Source: a virus. From it: 64,000 nt of DNA. Shown here one piece after another: positions 16,271-25,698 of the stretch. How positions within the stretch are numbered: the stretch's first letter is position 1; every line of letters begins with the position of its first letter. The position numbers were made by a program, and so were the translations under genes. Under the pieces are notes generated by a model that searched no databases, was not told where the DNA came from, and saw nothing but the letters and a program-made list of their open reading frames with translations. The stretch spans positions 1 to 64,000 of IMG/VR virus record IMGVR_UViG_3300029911_000010; one strand, 5' to 3'.

Positions 16271-18085
16271 TTACTTCATCTCATAAGCCGGCAGCAACGG
16301 GGCTCCGGTCATCACGTTATTTCCGTAAAACGGATGGTGATCAATACTGGTCCGCTCTGCACCGTTTTCCGCTTCTGTCCTGACATGCGACAGTACGAAG
16401 CTGGTCGATGCTCTGCGTCCCTCGGCGTCAATCTCACAGGTGACACGCGTCACCTGTCCGTAAATATTCGAACCTAATTCGTCCTCGGCTCCGATGAACT
16501 TTTCCGGACTTCCGAGAATCTTCAAGTGTGAACCAGGTCCGATATCGAACCTCAGTTTACCCGAAATCGTTCCAACACGTCCACGAAGCGAGTTTTGAAT
16601 GAAAACACAGCGGGCATATTGCTGCAGCAACGTGGCAGCTTGAGGGATGAGATTGGCCGGCGTTGGTGGCTTGCCGTTGGACATGGCCGGCGGGACTGGC
16701 GGCGTTACGGTTGGCGTAGTCGCGGTCTGCGTAGCCGCATTGTTCAAAACTCCAGTGGTGTAGCCCAGGTTAGACGGTGAAGCACAGATCTCGCCGATCC
16801 AGGTCGGCACTCGCACATACAGGATCGCTCCGTCGCTGTCCCCCACGGCGTCAGAGGCGTAAGCGCCGGCGATACTGGACGGATCGCCTGTAGCCTTGTC
16901 GGTCACCGAAATGCCTGTCTCGGATTGAACTGCACCGTGTGCCACAACTGCCCGCAACGGCTTGGGCAAAGTCCCGGTCTGATCCAGATAATCGTACTCG
17001 TCGGGCGTTATCGTCCTCCAGATGCCGCCGCTGTAGCCGGGGCAGCTGGCGACGGCCACGGCCCGGTCGATCATCGGGCAAATGTCGATGCCGAATTCCG
17101 GACAGAACTTGCCGATCATGGCATCCCACAGTGTCAGATGCACTACTTCGCCGGCCAACAGATAAGACGTGGCTTTGGCTATGCCGTATTTGGCCTCGTC
17201 GACGTTCAACCCTATCATAGTTAAATTCAAGCTGTACTTATAAGGCAGACTTTGCAGCGGGCCAGCCCAAACTGGACTTTCGAATCTCGCTAATGCCTTG
17301 GCGGCTCGATCGTTTTTCTTGAGCAAATCAACACATTGCGCATTATTATCTGCGGCAGAAATGGCGTTTTCTGTTTCACCTAACGGCTGGAACCCTTCAA
17401 TCTGTGTCATGCCCCACATGAAATCTTTGAGTGTACCCCAGATATCGCCGCCTTTGTTCAAATCGTCAACAACGCTTGGTCCTCCTATCAGACTGCCTAG
17501 AAACGTGCCTTGATCTCCGATGCCGCTTTGGCCGGTGGGCAATGGAGCAATGATAGAAGGGAAGGTAAGGCTTTCGTGATTCTCCGGGTGACTGATCGAC
17601 GACAGAGAGCTGGTAAAGTTCATGTCCGTCAGCCAATGCAGCAAATGAACGACGAAGGTGATCTTGCCGCGAATTTTTGGCAGGGAAAACCCGACGTAGT
17701 AACCGTCGAAAATCACATTCTCACTGGTCGGCCACAATCGATCACCGGCTTCGGTTCTGTCGTTAGGCGAGAACTCTGACTGCGGGCCGAAAGTCAGCAT
17801 TACCTTAGCCGGCAGCATCGACGACATACTGCTCAGCGCCGAGTGAATGGCCGCATTCTGGTCGACGTGATTGGCATCTCGTCCTATCGCCAGCATGCAC
17901 ATGGATTCAGGAATCTCGTTGATGGCCCAACTGCCAGTCCACTGGACAACCTCAAAATTGATAACGATGGGAGTTACACCACTCGCATCAGCGGCGGATG
18001 CGGCGCTGTTGTCCAGTTGCAACGTTAGCGACTGGTTGTTGCCCAGTGTCGTGTAGGCCCAATTTTTAGCTGGCGCTTTGGCCAT
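16271..18085 (-). CDS. Tail/baseplate hub-like protein (604 aa)
   Basis: Starts MAKAPAKNWAYTTLGNNQ after GAGGAAATCC. N-terminal 130 residues are beta-rich and include IVINFEVVQWTGSW; the centre has hydrophobic helical segments (VVHLLHWLTDMN). A Pro/Thr-rich linker (TQTATTPTVTPPVPP) near residue 465 precedes a C-terminal beta-rich domain with TRVTCEIDAEGRRASTSFVL. Large multi-domain beta proteins in this position, after the tape measure and before W/J, are usually hub proteins (gp27/D-like). No decisive motif was seen. Confidence 0.55.
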   Translation of the reverse strand: MAKAPAKNWAYTTLGNNQSLTLQLDNSAASAADASGVTPIVINFEVVQWTGSWAINEIPESMCMLAIGRDANHVDQNAAIHSALSSMSSMLPAKVMLTFGPQSEFSPNDRTEAGDRLWPTSENVIFDGYYVGFSLPKIRGKITFVVHLLHWLTDMNFTSSLSSISHPENHESLTFPSIIAPLPTGQSGIGDQGTFLGSLIGGPSVVDDLNKGGDIWGTLKDFMWGMTQIEGFQPLGETENAISAADNNAQCVDLLKKNDRAAKALARFESPVWAGPLQSLPYKYSLNLTMIGLNVDEAKYGIAKATSYLLAGEVVHLTLWDAMIGKFCPEFGIDICPMIDRAVAVASCPGYSGGIWRTITPDEYDYLDQTGTLPKPLRAVVAHGAVQSETGISVTDKATGDPSSIAGAYASDAVGDSDGAILYVRVPTWIGEICASPSNLGYTTGVLNNAATQTATTPTVTPPVPPAMSNGKPPTPANLIPQAATLLQQYARCVFIQNSLRGRVGTISGKLRFDIGPGSHLKILGSPEKFIGAEDELGSNIYGQVTRVTCEIDAEGRRASTSFVLSHVRTEAENGAERTSIDHHPFYGNNVMTGAPLLPAYEMK

Positions 18086-18848
18086 TGCGGATTTCCTCTT
18101 CGCGGTAAATCATCGCCAGCACCAGGCCGCCCAGCTTATAGGGGATCAACGGATGACTGGTCCACAACGACTGGAACAGGGCATAGTCGCCGGACGGCTG
18201 AACGCCAAATAGCTGCAAGCCGGTCGGCTCGCCGACAACTTTCAAGGCTTCGACAAGTTGACCCATGTCCCACTGCGGACGGTTGTAGCACCAGACTTTC
18301 CATTGCAGCGTGCCGCTTGTCGCGTTGGGTACCATGATCGAATAGCCGCTGCCAATTAGCGGAATGAAATCCAGCACCGTGGTGTAAAAGTTGTTTTGAA
18401 ATCCGGGAGAATGTTGCAGCACTTGAAATTGGTTGCCTCCCAGAGCAGTGACTGTGTAGTCGAAATAGGTCTGACCGGCTAGATCAGGTGCAGCCGGGGT
18501 GCCGTTCCATGACAGACCGCCCTGGGTATTACCCAGCGGCGTCGACCACAACTGCCAGGCGTTGCCGGTGACCAGATCGCTGGACGGGTAAGTGATGCGA
18601 GGGTCCAGCGCCGTGATGTAGTCAACCAGCTCGGTGGCTCCGATAAGCCCCAGCAGCTGAGCCGCACGATAGTTGAGCATGGCGCGGTCCGGGCTAGAGC
18701 CAAACAGAATCGAGCGGATCTGCTGAATGTAGGTTGGCAGCGTCAGCGCCCGGTATGAAGGATCAATTAGTTCCTCGCCGGGGCAGTCGTCCAGCGGCTG
18801 TTGGGAAGAGTCGATGTTGACCAGAAGATTTCTAGCGTGGTTAATCAT
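18066..18848 (-). CDS. Unknown tail protein downstream of the tape measure (260 aa)
   Basis: The real start is the ATG at 18848, which overlaps the previous stop as ATGA. A longer frame reaching to 19367 encodes Arg/His-rich noise over the neighbouring gene and was not used. The N-terminus INHARNLLVNIDSS is followed by helical and beta segments (PTYIQQIRSILFG, NLDYT-like YFDYTVTALGG). The protein overlaps the start of the 604-residue gene by 20 bases. It probably belongs to the baseplate or tail-tip set; no family was recognised. Confidence 0.6.
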   Translation of the reverse strand: MINHARNLLVNIDSSQQPLDDCPGEELIDPSYRALTLPTYIQQIRSILFGSSPDRAMLNYRAAQLLGLIGATELVDYITALDPRITYPSSDLVTGNAWQLWSTPLGNTQGGLSWNGTPAAPDLAGQTYFDYTVTALGGNQFQVLQHSPGFQNNFYTTVLDFIPLIGSGYSIMVPNATSGTLQWKVWCYNRPQWDMGQLVEALKVVGEPTGLQLFGVQPSGDYALFQSLWTSHPLIPYKLGGLVLAMIYREEEIRNGQSAS

Positions 18849-19318
18849 TTGTCGGGTATCACCATGAGATTCATCGTCCACTGCACCAGAAACAAACTCG
18901 GGTCCACGACGTCGCCGGTGATGTCGGACACGAACGCCTGTAACGTCGTACTGCTGCCGATCAGGATATTGACCGGCGTCGGGCGAGCCGACAAGCGATA
19001 CTGCTTGTACCACTTGAGCATTTTTTCCAACCCGTGCTGGCCGTCGTCGCCAGGAGCGCAGCTTTTGGCAAACGACAAACCCGAGATGGACATGGTGCCG
19101 ATCCGTTCGCCGAACACGTAAATATAGATGTCTCCGCCCAGCGTGTGCAGAAACTGATAGCTGGAAGACTGAGCAACGGTCATCCGCGTGATGATCGATT
19201 TCTGCTGAGCAAAAAGAATGGACGGGTTGGGGCTGACCAGAGGTTTGGGCAACACGGCTGCCACGCCAGGATCGTTCATGGCAACCACTCGCCCAGGCAC
19301 TCCGGAAAACAGAATCAT
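18845..19318 (-). CDS. Unknown tail protein next to the tape measure (157 aa)
   Basis: ATG at 19318 with TAGGAGAGGAC upstream, nine bases after the tape-measure stop. Contains SYQFLHTLGGDIYIYVFG and ERIGTMSISGLSF, a beta-rich core, and a helical segment GLEKMLKWYKQYR. The size and position match small tail-tip or hub-adaptor proteins that contact the tape measure, but there is no recognised domain. Confidence 0.6.
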   Translation of the reverse strand: MILFSGVPGRVVAMNDPGVAAVLPKPLVSPNPSILFAQQKSIITRMTVAQSSSYQFLHTLGGDIYIYVFGERIGTMSISGLSFAKSCAPGDDGQHGLEKMLKWYKQYRLSARPTPVNILIGSSTTLQAFVSDITGDVVDPSLFLVQWTMNLMVIPDK

Positions 19319-19326
19319 GTCCTCTC

Positions 19327-22300
19327 CTACTTGGAAGCTCCGTCAGGTATAACAGCATGGCCGACACCGGGGCTGCCGGCTGTCGTACCCGTTCCGCTAG
19401 ATACAGCTCGATTGTCCTCCGTGATCTTCATATCTCCGACTATGCGCAAAACCTGACCTTCGGCAAGCTGCACGGTCATCGTGCGCCCAGCCTGCTCGAC
19501 CTGTCCGCTACGCAGACGCTGACCGTAGATAGCTTCCACGTCGCCAGCCGAGTCGATGTTGCGCTTGCCGATCTTGTGTCCGGTTGGCTTGCCGTCCTTC
19601 CCAATCTCGTCAACAGTAGTGTAGAATCCGCTGGCGGCCTGCAGCTCCATGCGTGAGACGGCGGCTTCGCCGTACTTATTGGCGAACATCTCGCGGCCTT
19701 TGACCCCGCCGTTCTCGTACTCCTCGTACAGCTGCATGAAGGCTTTTTCGTCGTCCGCATCTTTGATACCGCCTTTTTCTCGGCCGACTTTGAGAAGTTC
19801 CTTACGACCGCTGACCAGGCTGGCGGTGATCTCCCGCCCGTGCTCGGTTTGCATGATCGCCGACAGTTGTTGCAGCTTGGCTCTACCCTCCGGGGTGCGT
19901 GAATCAACGGACATGCCATAGGCATCCAACAGCGACGTGGCCACGTCCATGCCGGGCTTTTGTATTAGATCACGCTGCTCTTTGGCTTGCTCGCTCTGAT
20001 AGTCGTAAACCTTGTGAGCCGCTATCACGTCTTCGACCGACACGCCGCCGCGACGCTCGTCGATGTTCAGCTTGCGCACGTCGTCAACGGATACGCCCAG
20101 TCGTGTTGCTGTATCACCGATCCGCCCTTTGGTCGCCGCCAGTTCATCGAGCGTGTGTTTCTCCTGATCGGACAACTCCTTGCCTTCGGCTTTGTTTTTC
20201 AGCGCCGGCGCTGCCTGCACCTCAAGCTCGCCGGCACGGCTGATATCAGCAAGCTCACGGTCATCCAGGACGTGACCTAGTCGCAGAGCCGCACGCCGTA
20301 CGTTCTGACGCAAGGCGGCGGTAGTTGCGATGGTATTAGAATTGATGCCGCCTCGCAGCAGCAGCGGCTTGGCTTTGTCGACAATGTCTTGCTCTGCCGG
20401 CGTCAACGTGGCTCCGGCAGCCTGACGAACCTGTAGATCTTCGGCCTGCTTAATTGTCTTCTGTTCATCTGGCGTCATGTTCTGAGCACGGGCATCCAGC
20501 TTCTGCAACTGATTCTGGTACAGCCGAATGTCGCGGGCCTCGCCTTCGCTGGCATCGTGAGCCAGCTTGACAGTCTTCTCGTCGACTCCCGCCGCCTTGG
20601 CCATCGCCGTGACATCGGCGGCATCCCAGTGATAAACGCCTTTCTCGTCGACCCGGCCCCACTGACGGCCGCCCAGCAGTTGTTTCTGTCGCAAACCTTC
20701 TGATTCAAAGAATAACTGCCGTTGTTTCTCCAGCTCAGCCGGTGCCAGGTGTTGTTGGGCCAGAGCAGTATCCGCGTGCGCCTGCCTGATTTCCCTGGCT
20801 TGTGTCATCGTCGTCTTGTCGGCGTCGGTCCAGGTAGTGGAATCACGCTGGGCGATCTCGTCAGCGGCGGCAGATATGCGTCGCTGTGCGGGGTCCAGCT
20901 TGGATTCCACCTGGCGACGTAACGAAGCTGTCGCATCGAGCTTGGCCAGGTCTTCGGGCTTGAGATCACCCATCGCCACTCGCTCCTGGGCGTAACGCAG
21001 ACGCCCGACTGCGTCGCTGGCTGTAGTCATCTGAGCCATGGCCTGTTGCCGAATCTCCGCAGCCTTGGCCTGATCAACTGACGGATTCAACCGACCGGCG
21101 ATCAAGTGCTCTACGACGCCATCGGAATACTCGAACGCCATCTCCCGCAACCGCTCGTTGGCAGTCCTGATGGTCTTGGCTTCGTCAATGCCCTGCTGTC
21201 CGAAGGTGCGGATGGATGCGTTGCTGGTCAGCAGCTTATCGGCCACGGATTCGCTCATTTGAATGCGTGACAACGTCTGTGCAGCGAAGTCCTTGCCTTC
21301 GGCGGTGTTGAACATGTTGTCCAGCCGCTCATTACGTTCCTTAGCCGTAGCCACCCGCATTTTAGGCTTGCCGTCTTCCATAACCGGTTTGCCGGCTGCG
21401 TCTGTATCAGCTACCAGACCGCCGAATACTTCGTCGACCTTGGCCAACTCTGTTGCGCGTTTCTGGTGATCAGCTTTGTTCAGAGCATGGCTGGTATCAC
21501 CGATGGTCACCGGCTCACTTTCACCGCTCAAGTCCACGCCGATGCCGGCAAACGACTGCTGGGCGTTGGTGGAGATCGTCTGCAGTGTCTGGATCTCCTT
21601 GCGGATTCTCGTTGAAATCCGCGACTGGTCTTCCGGTTTGGTTGCCGCTGCGTACTGCCGCTGTAATGTCTCAAGCAGATCCTGCTGACGTTTAAGATCG
21701 GCCATGGCCGGAGCGACGTGTGTCCGCACGTCTTCGATCTTGACGCCACCCAGCGTTTCCGCCGCCAGGCCGTACAGCTCGTTGTCGTTGCCGCCTTCAT
21801 TCTCGCCCAGGCGCTGCAGATAGCTTACTGCCCGTCGCATCATGCTGCCGCGACCCAGCGGCGACAGCGCTGACTGAATGGCACCGGTAAACTGATTTTG
21901 CTGCTGAATGCGGAAAGTCTGCTCCTGCAACGGTTTATTGGCGGCGATGAAGAAGTTCTGGCTATTGCCCAGGTACGCCATGTCTGGACTGTAGCGGATG
22001 GTCTGATCCCAGTGACCCTTAAAGCTTTCGGCCATGGTCTGAAAAAACTCAGTGGGGTTTTTGCCGCTGGCCTGCAGCTGGGCCATAAGCTTCACGCCGC
22101 CTTCGGTCTTGCCTAGTTCATCTTTGAAGATGTCACCCATGACTTTCCGGCGCTGCTCATCGTCAGCGAACGCCGAAGCATCCATGTCCAGTATCCGCTG
22201 GGCTGCTGCCTGCCCGGCGATCTGTCCTGCTTCGTACTGGTCCTTCCCCCGTATACCCTGGCGTCCCAGCTCTCCGGCGATGAAGCTGGTTGCGTGGCGT

Positions 22301-23937
22301 CCCAGCCACGGTTGAAAGTCAGCTGCTGACTGTTCTCGCCGCACAACATCACCCAACTGTCCGCTGTCAACATACTGACGGTTGGCGAAGCGCTGCTGCA
22401 ACATCGTCTGGATGTCAGCCGGGTTTATGCCGGCATCAGAGAACATGCGAACAAACTGAGGTTCCTTGATGTCGCTGAATTTATGCGTAACGCCTTTGAA
22501 GCTGTAGGTGTCTAGCCCGGTGGTCGGCGCATTTCGCAAAGCCTCAACAAACTGTCCAGCTTCGGTATCCGGGCCTAACTTGTTGGTTTCAGCTAACCGC
22601 AAGGCCAGACCGAATCGATTGGCCATGGCGCTGCCGGCTGCGTTGGTCCGCAGGTTGGCGTCCAGCTGCGTCAACTGATCGGGAGTGTACTTGCCCCAGG
22701 CGACATCGGCGGCATAACCGCCGGCACGGTAGGCCCCGCCGAAAGCGGCGGCTCCCTGGGCAGCCTGAACGCCGAAGATCGGCTCGATGCCCATCTGTTG
22801 AGCCCGTGCGCTGGCGTGCTCCTGCAGCATCATCATCGCGTCCATGCTCAACCCGGTGGAGGTTGCCAGGTTGTGAGTCATGCGGACCATCGAGTCCAGC
22901 CGGGCTGGATTGATCTGTCCGACACTGCCATTGGTCATCTTCTCTAAAGCGTTGATGAGTTCAGACATTGGCGCATTGGGTCGACCCATGTCGCCGAAGA
23001 TGTCACGCACGGCCGAGATAGCCTGCACGTATCCCTTAAGCGTGTTATTCACCCGGCCGGAATCGAAGCTCATGATGCGCTTGGATACTTCACTGTCTCC
23101 CAGCATTTTCTCGATGTCTTCGGGTTTCAGCTTTTCAAGATCGAGTTGTTGAGCACCGCTGACTGCGTCTCGCTTAGTTGGCAAGCCAACTGTCTGCCTG
23201 AGAGCCGCTGCTTCCAACGTCGGCCGGTCAATCATCCCCAGCCGATCCATCGGCGTTCCCCGCATGCCTGGGATCATCCCACGCAGAGACATCTGCTCAT
23301 ACAGTTCGCCGACGCGGCCTGCGGTAAGACCACCGGTTTCCCGGCCGCCGCCCGTGGTGTACAAATCCGTGAACATGTCACGAGCCGACTGAGCTACCCT
23401 TTCCGGGTCCATTCCCAGACGGCCAGTGACTGGATCAATGCGATACCGTCCGGCGCTCATCACGCGGCCGGCCATGACAGCACCAGACCCGTAGACGCCC
23501 GACATGTCGTCTAGCATCTCGGGAAACATTTTAGCCAACAGAGGGCTGGCCGTGACCATGGCGTCCGACAAACCCCGGCTGGCTCTAATTTGCTCGGCTC
23601 CCCAGGACGTGCCGGTAATCCGGGCCATACCCCGCATGGTGCTGATCCATGATTCGCGATCCATCTCCGCTGCCTGTGTCTGCAGCTGCATTGTCTGCTG
23701 GTAGTAACGACGAGCCTGCATGGAATCGTAAATGTTGCGATCGTGTCCCAGCCCCATCGGCGAATAACCCAGCTTGTTGAACAAGCCTCCCAGCATGCTG
23801 TTGGCCAGCATGCCGATAAGCGGATTTTCTTGTGCAAAAGGCATCCCCTCGAATCCGGTGGAAAACGTGGGATCTACTCCGGAAGCCAGTGGGGCGTAGC
23901 TTTGACCGAAAAAATTTTCCGCTTGTTGTTCGGGCAT
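19327..23937 (-). CDS. Tail tape measure protein (1536 aa)
   Basis: By far the longest helical protein of the tail block: Gln-, Ala- and Arg-rich, with long predicted coiled stretches (for example LKRQQDLLETLQRQYAAATK and repeated DEQKTIKQAEDLQ-type helices). Near the N-terminus (residues 35-60) there are small hydrophobic segments (IGMLANSMLGGLFNKLG). The preceding two genes form a chaperone pair, the standard tape-measure neighbour. Tape measures set tail length at roughly 0.15 nm per residue in well-studied phages, which would give a tail near 230 nm. The C-terminus lacks an obvious lysozyme or peptidase domain. Start ATG follows GAGGCGG at the end of the previous gene. Confidence 0.85.
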   Translation of the reverse strand: MPEQQAENFFGQSYAPLASGVDPTFSTGFEGMPFAQENPLIGMLANSMLGGLFNKLGYSPMGLGHDRNIYDSMQARRYYQQTMQLQTQAAEMDRESWISTMRGMARITGTSWGAEQIRASRGLSDAMVTASPLLAKMFPEMLDDMSGVYGSGAVMAGRVMSAGRYRIDPVTGRLGMDPERVAQSARDMFTDLYTTGGGRETGGLTAGRVGELYEQMSLRGMIPGMRGTPMDRLGMIDRPTLEAAALRQTVGLPTKRDAVSGAQQLDLEKLKPEDIEKMLGDSEVSKRIMSFDSGRVNNTLKGYVQAISAVRDIFGDMGRPNAPMSELINALEKMTNGSVGQINPARLDSMVRMTHNLATSTGLSMDAMMMLQEHASARAQQMGIEPIFGVQAAQGAAAFGGAYRAGGYAADVAWGKYTPDQLTQLDANLRTNAAGSAMANRFGLALRLAETNKLGPDTEAGQFVEALRNAPTTGLDTYSFKGVTHKFSDIKEPQFVRMFSDAGINPADIQTMLQQRFANRQYVDSGQLGDVVRREQSAADFQPWLGRHATSFIAGELGRQGIRGKDQYEAGQIAGQAAAQRILDMDASAFADDEQRRKVMGDIFKDELGKTEGGVKLMAQLQASGKNPTEFFQTMAESFKGHWDQTIRYSPDMAYLGNSQNFFIAANKPLQEQTFRIQQQNQFTGAIQSALSPLGRGSMMRRAVSYLQRLGENEGGNDNELYGLAAETLGGVKIEDVRTHVAPAMADLKRQQDLLETLQRQYAAATKPEDQSRISTRIRKEIQTLQTISTNAQQSFAGIGVDLSGESEPVTIGDTSHALNKADHQKRATELAKVDEVFGGLVADTDAAGKPVMEDGKPKMRVATAKERNERLDNMFNTAEGKDFAAQTLSRIQMSESVADKLLTSNASIRTFGQQGIDEAKTIRTANERLREMAFEYSDGVVEHLIAGRLNPSVDQAKAAEIRQQAMAQMTTASDAVGRLRYAQERVAMGDLKPEDLAKLDATASLRRQVESKLDPAQRRISAAADEIAQRDSTTWTDADKTTMTQAREIRQAHADTALAQQHLAPAELEKQRQLFFESEGLRQKQLLGGRQWGRVDEKGVYHWDAADVTAMAKAAGVDEKTVKLAHDASEGEARDIRLYQNQLQKLDARAQNMTPDEQKTIKQAEDLQVRQAAGATLTPAEQDIVDKAKPLLLRGGINSNTIATTAALRQNVRRAALRLGHVLDDRELADISRAGELEVQAAPALKNKAEGKELSDQEKHTLDELAATKGRIGDTATRLGVSVDDVRKLNIDERRGGVSVEDVIAAHKVYDYQSEQAKEQRDLIQKPGMDVATSLLDAYGMSVDSRTPEGRAKLQQLSAIMQTEHGREITASLVSGRKELLKVGREKGGIKDADDEKAFMQLYEEYENGGVKGREMFANKYGEAAVSRMELQAASGFYTTVDEIGKDGKPTGHKIGKRNIDSAGDVEAIYGQRLRSGQVEQAGRTMTVQLAEGQVLRIVGDMKITEDNRAVSSGTGTTAGSPGVGHAVIPDGASK

Positions 23938-23942
23938 CTGGT

Positions 23943-24482
23943 TTACCGCCTCATCGGCGTACGACTACGCCGTCTTTTTTGCCGCTTCTCCGCTTGTGCC
24001 GCCCGCTGCCGCTCGACGCGAAGCTGCGGGTTGTTCGTAACTTTCGCTGCCTTCTCTTCTTCCAGGCTTTTCAACCAGCGGGCTGCCTCTTCTTCCGCCT
24101 TGCGCTTGAATTCCGGGTCGGCCGGATCTTCACCGAAAGCATTGATGTAAGCCTGCCGGGCCTCGTCGACCATCTGCCTGTTGCGCTCCTTCTTACCCTT
24201 ATGCCACGGCTTAATCCGTTGCAGGTAAGACTCGAACGTGTCCTGGGCGCTGTCCTGCGACTGCTTGAAACTATCCGACGTCAGGCTTCCATTAGCCAAC
24301 TGTGCCAGATAGAACCGGTACGCCGCATCCACGGTCTCGGCCGTCTTCTTCCTCTCCAGCCCGTCCAACAAAATAGTCAGCCGCTTCCACCAATTGCCGT
24401 CCAGCAGCCGAGCCTTGGAGAAATCGATCAGGCCCCCGACCGCAGCGTCCACTATCAGGGCGCAGCCACGGTCGGTTTCCAA
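23943..24482 (-). CDS. Tail assembly chaperone, second frame (179 aa; likely frameshift product)
   Basis: This basic, helical, Lys/Arg/Glu-rich frame (ERKKTAETVDAAYRFYLAQL, KRKAEEEAARWLKSLEEEK) begins at a TTG inside the end of the 404-residue gene and overlaps it by 28 bases in the -1 frame. It ends six bases before the tape-measure start. The arrangement equals the G-GT pair of lambda-like and T4-like tails, in which a -1 slip makes a fusion that binds the tape measure. It may be made mainly as an extension of the upstream gene; separate initiation at the TTG lacks a good SD. Confidence 0.7.
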   Translation of the reverse strand: METDRGCALIVDAAVGGLIDFSKARLLDGNWWKRLTILLDGLERKKTAETVDAAYRFYLAQLANGSLTSDSFKQSQDSAQDTFESYLQRIKPWHKGKKERNRQMVDEARQAYINAFGEDPADPEFKRKAEEEAARWLKSLEEEKAAKVTNNPQLRVERQRAAQAEKRQKRRRSRTPMRR

Positions 24483-25669
24483 AAATCCGTGTTGGCTGTC
24501 AACGCCTCCAGTCTCGCCACCAGACGGTTAAAACGGTTGCACTGCTGCTGCATAATCCGAACGATCGATTCGTTCTTCAAAACGTTTTTCAGCATGTACT
24601 CTTCGATCTGCTCCAACGGCCGGGCGTTCTGATCGGTTTCCCAGTAAGCCGTCGCATTGGGATTCCTGGTGACATCCAGCCCATCCGGCAGATCGTGATC
24701 GAATTGATCGCTGCGCATCCGCTGCAGCTGCAAATGCAGCCGGTGACGGTTTAGCCGTTCAAAGAAGTCCATGTCATTGGTGATCTTGCGTGTACTCTTT
24801 TCCGAGAAGCACTGGTCGAAGCACGCGTCGATCTCTCGGGTGGCCAGAGTTCTGAACACCACCGTCAAAGCGCCGCCCAGCAGGTGATATTCCTTGACGA
24901 AAGGAATCTCGCCCAGGATGGCCTGCAAAAACGCCTGCTTCTCGTCCAGCGGCGGCTCGGGCTCGTCGGGCAGGGACAAATCCCACCGGCAATGCGGGCA
25001 GTTAGTCAGCGGGGCCAACGGGCTCTCCGTGCGGTTCATCGCCGCTGCCTCCTGCGGCGTCGGCGGAGAAGTCAGCTCGCCGGCGGCCTGCTGACGGGCT
25101 TTGGGATTACCGGCCGGCTTAGGCGTCGCTGCCTGCGGCTGCGACGGAGCCGTGTCGACAAACTGCATGTTCTTCTGCCACTCAGGTGGATTAGTCAAAG
25201 CTTCGGTGGCGGCAGCCTGCTGCGCCTGGGTGCTGATTTCATCCATGGCGTCCTTGAGAATGCCGGCGTACTTGGCCTGCTGCTCGGGCGGCAGCTGTTC
25301 AATGGGGATCGTGTTGACCTGTAACGGCGGTGTGCTGGGGTCAATCGTCGGCATCAGCTTGGCCTGTGCCATTTCGTCTTTGATTTCCTTGGCGATCTTC
25401 TGTATCGCCGGAGCCATGTCCTGCGGGATAGGCTGACCTTCAACCCAGCCGATCTGCCGCAGAAGCTTTCGCTCTGCCGGCAGCAACCGTGCCGGGTCCA
25501 TCAGCTTGACCGGCTTGCCGGCAGGCAAAGGCATGGTGCCGATGACGCCGGGAGGCAAACCCGCTGCCGGCGGCACGTTGAACGCCTGGGCGGTTGCAAC
25601 CTGCTGTCCGGCAGTGAACTGCGCGGCTGCAACGGGTTGACTGGGGCGGATCGAAATACTCTTGGCCAT
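24455..25669 (-). CDS. Tail assembly chaperone, first frame (404 aa)
   Basis: N-terminal 230 residues are Pro/Ala/Gln-rich and probably disordered (AAQFTAGQQVATAQAFNVPP). A structured C-terminal domain starts with a CPHC motif (NCPHCRWDLSLPDEPEPP, about residue 224) and includes EKQAFLQAILGEIPFVKEY and ALTVVFRTLATREIDACF, followed by helical segments. The C-terminal domain has the look of large-phage tail chaperones, and the gene precedes the tape measure. Its last codons contain GAT TTT TGG, a five-T stretch where a -1 slip enters the next frame. SD GAGGAG with an AAAACAACTTT motif just upstream. Confidence 0.65.
   Translation of the reverse strand: MAKSISIRPSQPVAAAQFTAGQQVATAQAFNVPPAAGLPPGVIGTMPLPAGKPVKLMDPARLLPAERKLLRQIGWVEGQPIPQDMAPAIQKIAKEIKDEMAQAKLMPTIDPSTPPLQVNTIPIEQLPPEQQAKYAGILKDAMDEISTQAQQAAATEALTNPPEWQKNMQFVDTAPSQPQAATPKPAGNPKARQQAAGELTSPPTPQEAAAMNRTESPLAPLTNCPHCRWDLSLPDEPEPPLDEKQAFLQAILGEIPFVKEYHLLGGALTVVFRTLATREIDACFDQCFSEKSTRKITNDMDFFERLNRHRLHLQLQRMRSDQFDHDLPDGLDVTRNPNATAYWETDQNARPLEQIEEYMLKNVLKNESIVRIMQQQCNRFNRLVARLEALTANTDFWKPTVAAP
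24476..24488 (-). promoter_or_regulatory. Candidate -1 frameshift site (five-T slip) of the tail chaperone pair
   Basis: On the minus strand the zero frame reads ACG GAT TTT TGG AAA; a -1 slip of the Phe tRNA re-pairs perfectly with TTT and continues TTG GAA ACC into the 179-residue frame. The zero-frame stop lies only 23 bases further on. The A-site re-pairing (TGG to TTG) is imperfect, so the heptamer is not canonical. Confidence 0.5.
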
Positions 25670-25680
25670 GATCTAACTCC

Positions 25681-25697
25681 TCTAAAGTTGTTTTGCG
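25681..25697 (-). promoter_or_regulatory. Intergenic AAAACAACTTT motif before the tail chaperone gene
   Basis: Minus strand CGCAAAACAACTTTAGAGGAG: the motif runs directly into the SD of the chaperone gene. Could be a promoter element or a translation enhancer. Confidence 0.3.
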
Positions 25698-25698
25698 A

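Noticed and set aside
18388-18402. Further copy of the AAAACAACTTTT motif
   Set aside because: It lies in the coding sequence of a tail gene (Gln-Asn-Asn-Phe codons), so it is not counted as an intergenic element.
18849-19367. N-terminal extension of the 260-residue tail protein
   Set aside because: The extension is Arg/His/Ser-rich and lies fully over the 157-residue gene, which has its own SD; the internal ATG at 18848 overlaps that gene's stop.
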